The notes under the pieces were generated by a model, which was given only the letters and a program-made list of their open reading frames with translations, was not told where the DNA came from and did no database searches. Made by a program: the position numbers and the translations under genes. This document shows, in pieces, positions 26,220 through 64,000 of a stretch of DNA of 64,000 nt. Position 1 is the first letter of the stretch. Each line of letters begins with the position of its first letter. The stretch is from Linyphia triangularis (taxonomy: Eukaryota; Arthropoda; Arachnida; Araneae; Linyphiidae): the NCBI GenBank assembly GCA_963978545.1, contig OZ021721.1, positions 96,903,418 to 96,967,417 of the forward strand. Direction: 5' to 3'.

Positions 26220-26850
26220 GCTCTGAAATTTTCAACATAAGACAAATAGAGAAACAGCTCTGAAATTTTAAACATACGTAGTTTTAGCCATCTATTTAGA
26301 CTTTTGAAAAACAGAATGTTAAAATTTTAATTAGTTATTTTTTAATTAATTTTCTTAATTAACAAATTTTTTTTTACAAAACGACTTCTAATAGGACTAC
26401 AGTTCTGAAATTTTCAACATAAGTAGTTTGGGCCTTCTAATTGGTCTTTTGAAAAACATAATTTTAAATTTTTATTTAGTTCTTTTTTAATTAATATTTT
26501 ACAAAATGATTTATAATAGGGCTACAGCTCTGAAATTTTCAACATAAGTAGTTTTAGCTTTCTAGTTGGATTTTTGAAAAACAGAATTTTAATTTTTCCT
26601 TAGTTCTTTTTTAATTAATTAATAAATATATTACAAAATGATTTCTAATAAGGCTACAGCTCTAAAATTTTCAACACAAATAGTTTTGGCCTTCTAATTG
26701 GACTTTGACAAAAAGAACGTTATAATTAAAAAAAAATTTAATGAATTTTAATTAATATTTTCACAAAAAGTGACTTCTAATAGGCCTAGAGCTCTGAAAG
26801 TTTCAACATAAGTAGTTTTGACCTTCTAATTTTGCTTTTTACAAACATCA
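26220..26850 (+). repeat. Tandem array inside the Helitron, about 130-bp unit
   Basis: Five units, each starting near GCTCTGAAATTTTCAACATA and containing TAGTTTT.GCC.TCTAATTGG and TTTTTTAATTAAT. Unit starts are near 26257, 26401, 26527, 26658 and 26789 (spacing 126-144). Confidence 0.8.
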
Positions 26851-27164
26851 CGAGTTAAAATATTCTTAAAGGAGTGTTGTGTTATAGTTATTAACGGAGC
26901 TTTTTTTTGTTTCTCGACAAGGGAGAAGCTTCTAATATTAAGGCTTTCCTTACAATTAGTTTTTAGTGTGTGAACCTTTCATCGAGCAATAGCATAGCCG
27001 GCCACGTGTTATTTAGACTGAAGTATAAATTGAATTCATATTATAGTAAAAGTAATACAGTGGAATTCTTCTTGCTTTTTAATTATTAGTGCTTCATTGT
27101 TCAAAAATCTTCAACTAAAATATATACATGTAAGTATTATCACATAGTTAATACCTGGAATGCC

Positions 27165-27590
27165 ACCACATAACCTTTGATTAAAGATTGGTTCACCTAT
27201 TATTCTCCTGCGTAATTTGAAACCACCTTGATTATGCAACGGTACGCGTTTGCTCATCAAAAAATCACCGGAAATATACTTGAAGCTACCATTTTATCTG
27301 GAAAGTTTAAAGGAGAAGTGGTCCTGTTGCCACGTATTCCGATGATACCATCAGAATCTACGATACCCTTCAAAAGGTTACAGTTTCCAATTCGTTTAGC
27401 TTTTGCCATGTCTATAAATAAGTCTCAAGGCCAAACAATGTCCATTTGTGGTTTAGATTTGGAAAATCCATGTTTTTCTCATGGGCAACTATATATTGCA
27501 TGTTCACGTGTAGGAAGACCGTCGAATCTATTTGTGTTAGCTAAAAACAGGTTAACCAAAAATATTGTGCACCGATTAGTGCTAAATTAA
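27165..27590 (+). pseudogene. Helitron PIF1-type helicase, C-terminal fragment
   Basis: Upstream of the Met at 27228 the frame reads SPIILLRNLKPP, stop, LCNGTRL. The intact part then reads NILEATILSGKFKGEVVLLP, RIPMIPSE, RLQFPIRLAFAMSINKSQGQ, then FSHGQLYIACSRVGRPSNLF. These are the late helicase motifs (V: INKSQGQ; VI: YIACSRV) of Helitron Rep/Hel proteins. The Rep domain and helicase motifs I-IV are missing. Confidence 0.92.
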
Positions 27591-28125
27591 ATTGAAATTA
27601 AAAGTATTTATAATTCAAAATAATAAACATTATTGTTAAAGATTTAAAACTATCTGCCCTACCTACCTCATTTATAAGTTGAAGTGTCACGTGTTATTTA
27701 CTAACAACTTTGTAATGTATTCATTTGTTACAAACTTGAATACAAAAAATAAAAAAAATTTTAATTTTTTCTTTTGTATTAATTTTTGTGCAATATCAAC
27801 GGTAGTAGAAAATTAATCATGGACGTCGCCATGTTTTTTTACAAATGGCATCTGTGTAAAAGAGCATGGTGGTCCCCATGACTGGTGTTCTCCTACCTTT
27901 TCCCTTGAATAGTTTACTACTATGTAATATAACAAAAACCTTAGCCACAGCAACGCGCGGCCGGGTCTGCTAGTTGTGATATAATTTTTGATACTATATA
28001 TCTATTAAAGTTCAAGAATACATTCTTAAAAAATGTTAAATCTTAATTACATAGAAAAATGTGTTAATATATATTATGTATAGATTAAATATAAATAAAA
28101 GAAGTCATAAAAAGAGGAATATGAA

Positions 28126-28131
28126 TTTATT
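28126..28131 (-). terminator. Polyadenylation signal AATAAA of the PKC gene
   Basis: AATAAA on the minus strand 130 nt after the TGA. It would give a short 3' UTR. It is the first canonical signal after the stop that I see, and a Helitron begins about 150 bp further downstream, so the transcript probably ends before it. Longer UTRs cannot be excluded. Confidence 0.55.
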
Positions 28132-28260
28132 TGTTACTTCATCATTTCGACTATACAACATAAAAATTTGTACATAGAGTTGTTCCTTACAACAAATGTT
28201 CAAAATAGAACTTTTATATTACAAATTTTGTACAAGTTTATGTTGCAATGCATTAAGAAA

Positions 28261-61627
<33,367 letters not shown>

Positions 61628-61773
61628 CTGTGTGACAAGAAACTAGTCAGAAACAAAACAGAAAGACGCTCCTTTCGAACGTCCTTTGTATTCATAACCA
61701 AAAGTTATTCATTAAGCTAAAAGAATTATCAACAAAATGTTCATTTTCCTTTAATCGAAGAAGAAATTTCTTT

Positions 61774-61953
61774 TAACCTTTCGTCGGTGGTAATATGTTG
61801 ACTGCTGAGTTCAAGCGCAATATGCTTAATGGCCTACATTCAAAAAACATAATGAACTAATAATTTAGTTCATTTATACAACTTTCAAGTGATGAACAAC
61901 ATTTTATAACCATCTGCACACTTCAGATAAAAATGCATCCGACGGAAGGTTAA
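61774..61953. mobile_element. TTAA-flanked piggyBac-like MITE, 180 bp
   Basis: TTAA at 61774-61777 and 61950-61953; ends CCTTTCGTCGG and CCGACGGAAGG (10 of 11 paired). Located 147 bp upstream (in transcript sense) of the C1B exon, in the intron leading into it. Confidence 0.8.
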
Positions 61954-62887
61954 TAATTCTTAAAACTTTCACACGCAACAACTTAACTAAAACCTTCATA
62001 GAAACGATGGATTAACTGAACGCAATGGTGAGAATCATACAAAAAAGTTATTATAAAATAAAAGTATCTGGGGCAAATGTGCAATAAAACAGAAGATGTT
62101 TATGGTTAAATACAGAAATGATATTTATATAACTCAACGGTATATTTTTACAACGAATGGTTTTAGTACATAGCTGGTTTAAATAAATTTCTTCTATTTC
62201 GTGTGTGTAAACTTTTTAATGAACTGATTGAGTTGTAAATATTCAATGAGTCAAACTCTTAAATAGTGTTAAATTTAATTCAGACTGAAAATTCTAACGA
62301 AATTCTATGAAGCTTAGGGACAGGAATTGAAATGCGTCGCAAATGGTGGAAATCCAATGGGCTTACGTTGCTCTTATTTTGAATGTTTTAAAATAATATT
62401 TCAAAGGGCATCTAAAGGAGGGAAAGGGGGGGGGGGGGATTGATTTGTCTCTTCTATATCGATCCAATGCTTCATTTCTCGTTACCACAATATCTGCCAA
62501 AGTATCGCTTTAAAACATAAATTTTAATACCAGGTATTATAGCAGTAATAAAAGTTCATTAACAAAATTAAAAAAATATATAACTGGGTGTTTATTTATT
62601 ACAAGTCAAAGAATTATTCAAATAGTTTACATAATTAAAAAATATTAAAAAATAGTAGTTATTAAACCTTTAAACTTTGTTTATGATCTTTCATTACTGT
62701 TGTCATACTGGTGTACAAAAGTTTGTTTTAAAGCAGATATTGTGGCCAAAAAGTTGAATCATTAGATCTACAGGGGAGCATCATATTCTGCCAACTTGGC
62801 TATCACGAGTATACCACGAGCGGTCAACATACTACTTTCATGCTCTGTGGATGGGATAGTGACTTCGGAATTGGAATCCCTACATAG
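61954..62887. other. Intron sequence upstream of the C1B exon
   Basis: AT-rich with a G run near 62428-62438. The block at 62770-62887 continues after the hAT element at 63429 and is GC-richer; on the minus strand it reads SLNRRLCRDSNSEVTIPSTE without a stop, possibly an old repeat. No first half of the C1B finger was found. Confidence 0.4.
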
Positions 62888-63420
62888 TAGAGGTCGGAAG
62901 TATCGATCAAAATATCGATACTATATCGTTGCATTGAACAAAATATCGATAAAATATCGATACATGATTTTTTTTTACTTGATTTTCAATTTTGCCAGAA
63001 ACAAAGTTTTTCGGGTCAAATTTCTACTTTTCATGATTGCTTTTTTGAAAGGTGACTACTTTTTCAACTGAAATGGATCTATTACAAAAAAAAAAAAAAA
63101 AGTTATATTTTCACTTAATTGGTGCAGTGCTTTTAAGAAAAATTTAGATAATTTTCAATAGCTTTTAAGTGTATGGAAAATATTGAATAGCGGTGCCATT
63201 TTAAATGTCTCTCAGTCCAGTTCAAGCTTTAGTTTTGAAGTTTTTGAAAAGGGAATAAAGAAAATCGAAAAAACACATGGAACAACAAAACGATCATCAA
63301 AAAACTAAAATTTTTTGAAAATATCGATATATCGGTGACTTTTATCGATATTTTTAATATCGATATTTAAAAAAAAATATCGATACAAATATCGTCGTAT
63401 CGATATATCGCCGACCTCTA
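62888..63420. mobile_element. hAT MITE with ATCGAT clusters, 533 bp
   Basis: Ends TAGAGGTCGG and CCGACCTCTA; perfect 8-bp duplication CTACATAG at 62880-62887 and 63421-63428. Nine ATCGAT motifs, four near the left end and five near the right. No coding sequence. Confidence 0.92.
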
Positions 63421-63428
63421 CTACATAG

Positions 63429-63970
63429 CCTTCGATTCAGACTGCATTCACACCTCAGAGCGAAAGTATGTGTCATTCATTCTTTTTTTTTTATATATAT
63501 ATATATATATAAGTGTTGTATTGTCTAGTTCCCAATTAAACATGTTAAATAATGAAGTAATGAAGTCAGATCATCTTCCACTAACTTTAAATTCATAGCA
63601 AGGCCTATTCTAAGAAAAATTCACTACTAGCCCAAATCCACGCCCTTTATCCTTTTCCCGCAATCCTTTTATAATAATACATAATTAAAATTACAAAGAC
63701 AAACAAAACATACCCAACTATCTCCGACACTTTTATTTTTAATTATTTAACAAAAATACATCAATATTTTATCAGAACATTTAAGCATGCTTGTCCTATA
63801 AATGCCTTATGTTTAGGAGCATTTTATCTAATTTATCAAATATTTATATTAGATTATTTAACATGTGCATTGCTTGCTTTGAAATGCCCACGTGAACTTT
63901 TTAAAAGATATGTTATTATGCTCGGTTTAAAAATTGACGGGTTGCAAGTATAAAGCGTGCTTAAAATGTT
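63429..63970. other. No gene seen; AT-rich, (TA)n tract
   Basis: Contains (AT)n near 63491-63511. No PKC exon or other gene recognised. Confidence 0.4.
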
Positions 63971-63971
63971 T

Positions 63972-64000
63972 AACCCTTTTAGTGCCGAGCGAAAACGGAT
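63972..64000. mobile_element. Start of a second family P-a TTAA element (cut by window edge)
   Basis: TTTAACCCTTTTAGTGCCGA, then GCGAAAACGGAT, matches the reverse complement of the right end of the 41620-42046 element (CCGTTTTCGAGCGGCAC...). Confidence 0.75.

Larger units (their letters stand above)
25696..27973 (+). mobile_element. Helitron with helicase remnant, 2.28 kb (family H-b)
   Basis: Begins TCTTAATATATATAAATTAC after A and ends GCGCGGCCGGGTCTGCTAG before T, the standard TC...CTAG ends in an A/T target. It has a 120-bp internal duplication (about 25967 and 26087), a tandem array at 26220-26850 and the C-terminus of a PIF1-type helicase. It lies just downstream of the PKC gene. Confidence 0.9.

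Noticed and set aside
62796..63071. 91-codon plus-strand ORF
   Set aside because: It runs across the left end of a hAT MITE with a clear target duplication, so the frame is accidental.
61628..64000. Upstream PKC exon (first half of C1B)
   Set aside because: I looked for H-x12-C-x2-C-x13-C on the minus strand and saw nothing; the exon is presumably beyond the right edge.

Overview
The window is AT-rich (by eye about 70 % A+T), intron-rich animal DNA. The best reading is an arthropod nuclear genome. The one host gene is most like invertebrate protein kinase C delta. The transposon mix (Helitrons, several hAT, piggyBac-like and mariner families, tRNA-derived SINEs, non-LTR remnants) is typical of spiders and some insects. 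I cannot place the species further.

Host gene. The minus strand carries the 3' part of a novel-type PKC (PKC delta-like). Coding exons run from 61627 down to the stop at 28261, and the 5' part lies beyond the right edge. In transcript order the exons are: end of the C1B zinc finger (61526-61627); V3 hinge and glycine loop (43390-43583); N-lobe with the ATP lysine (37654-37827); hinge and alpha-D region (37475-37566); alpha-E (37131-37193); catalytic and activation segment, present in two homologous versions, A (36714-36855) and B (32319-32454); C-lobe (31774-31962); end of C-lobe and start of C-tail (31097-31237); turn and hydrophobic motifs (28261-28407). All junctions are GT-AG and in phase. 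A and B begin and end in the same phase and neither length is divisible by three, so exactly one can be used. B has a PKC-type activation loop (TFCGTPD). A has NYCGTPT, which lacks the threonine that PDK1 phosphorylates. This candidate mutually exclusive activation-loop switch is the main discovery of the window.

Mobile and repeated DNA. From 1 to 28 kb there is no host gene that I can support. In order it holds a hAT transposase fragment, a pogo-like MITE, an element of about 3.1 kb with arms of about 480 bp and a decayed unclassified transposon gene, a dead mariner, a hAT-type element, a non-LTR retrotransposon tail, two related Helitrons (each with a nested hAT-type element), a 98-bp palindrome, and a third Helitron with a helicase remnant just downstream of the PKC gene. 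Inside the PKC introns are a dead piggyBac between the two alternative exons, elements inserted in (TA)n tracts, several TTAA-flanked mini-elements, SINEs, nested hAT MITEs, tandem arrays at 47.2-48.6 kb and 56.1-56.9 kb, and foldback elements. The intron between 43.6 and 61.5 kb (about 17.9 kb) is mostly such material.

Limits. Everything was read by eye. Exon boundaries rest on homology plus splice consensus. Ages, copy numbers and species were not computed.
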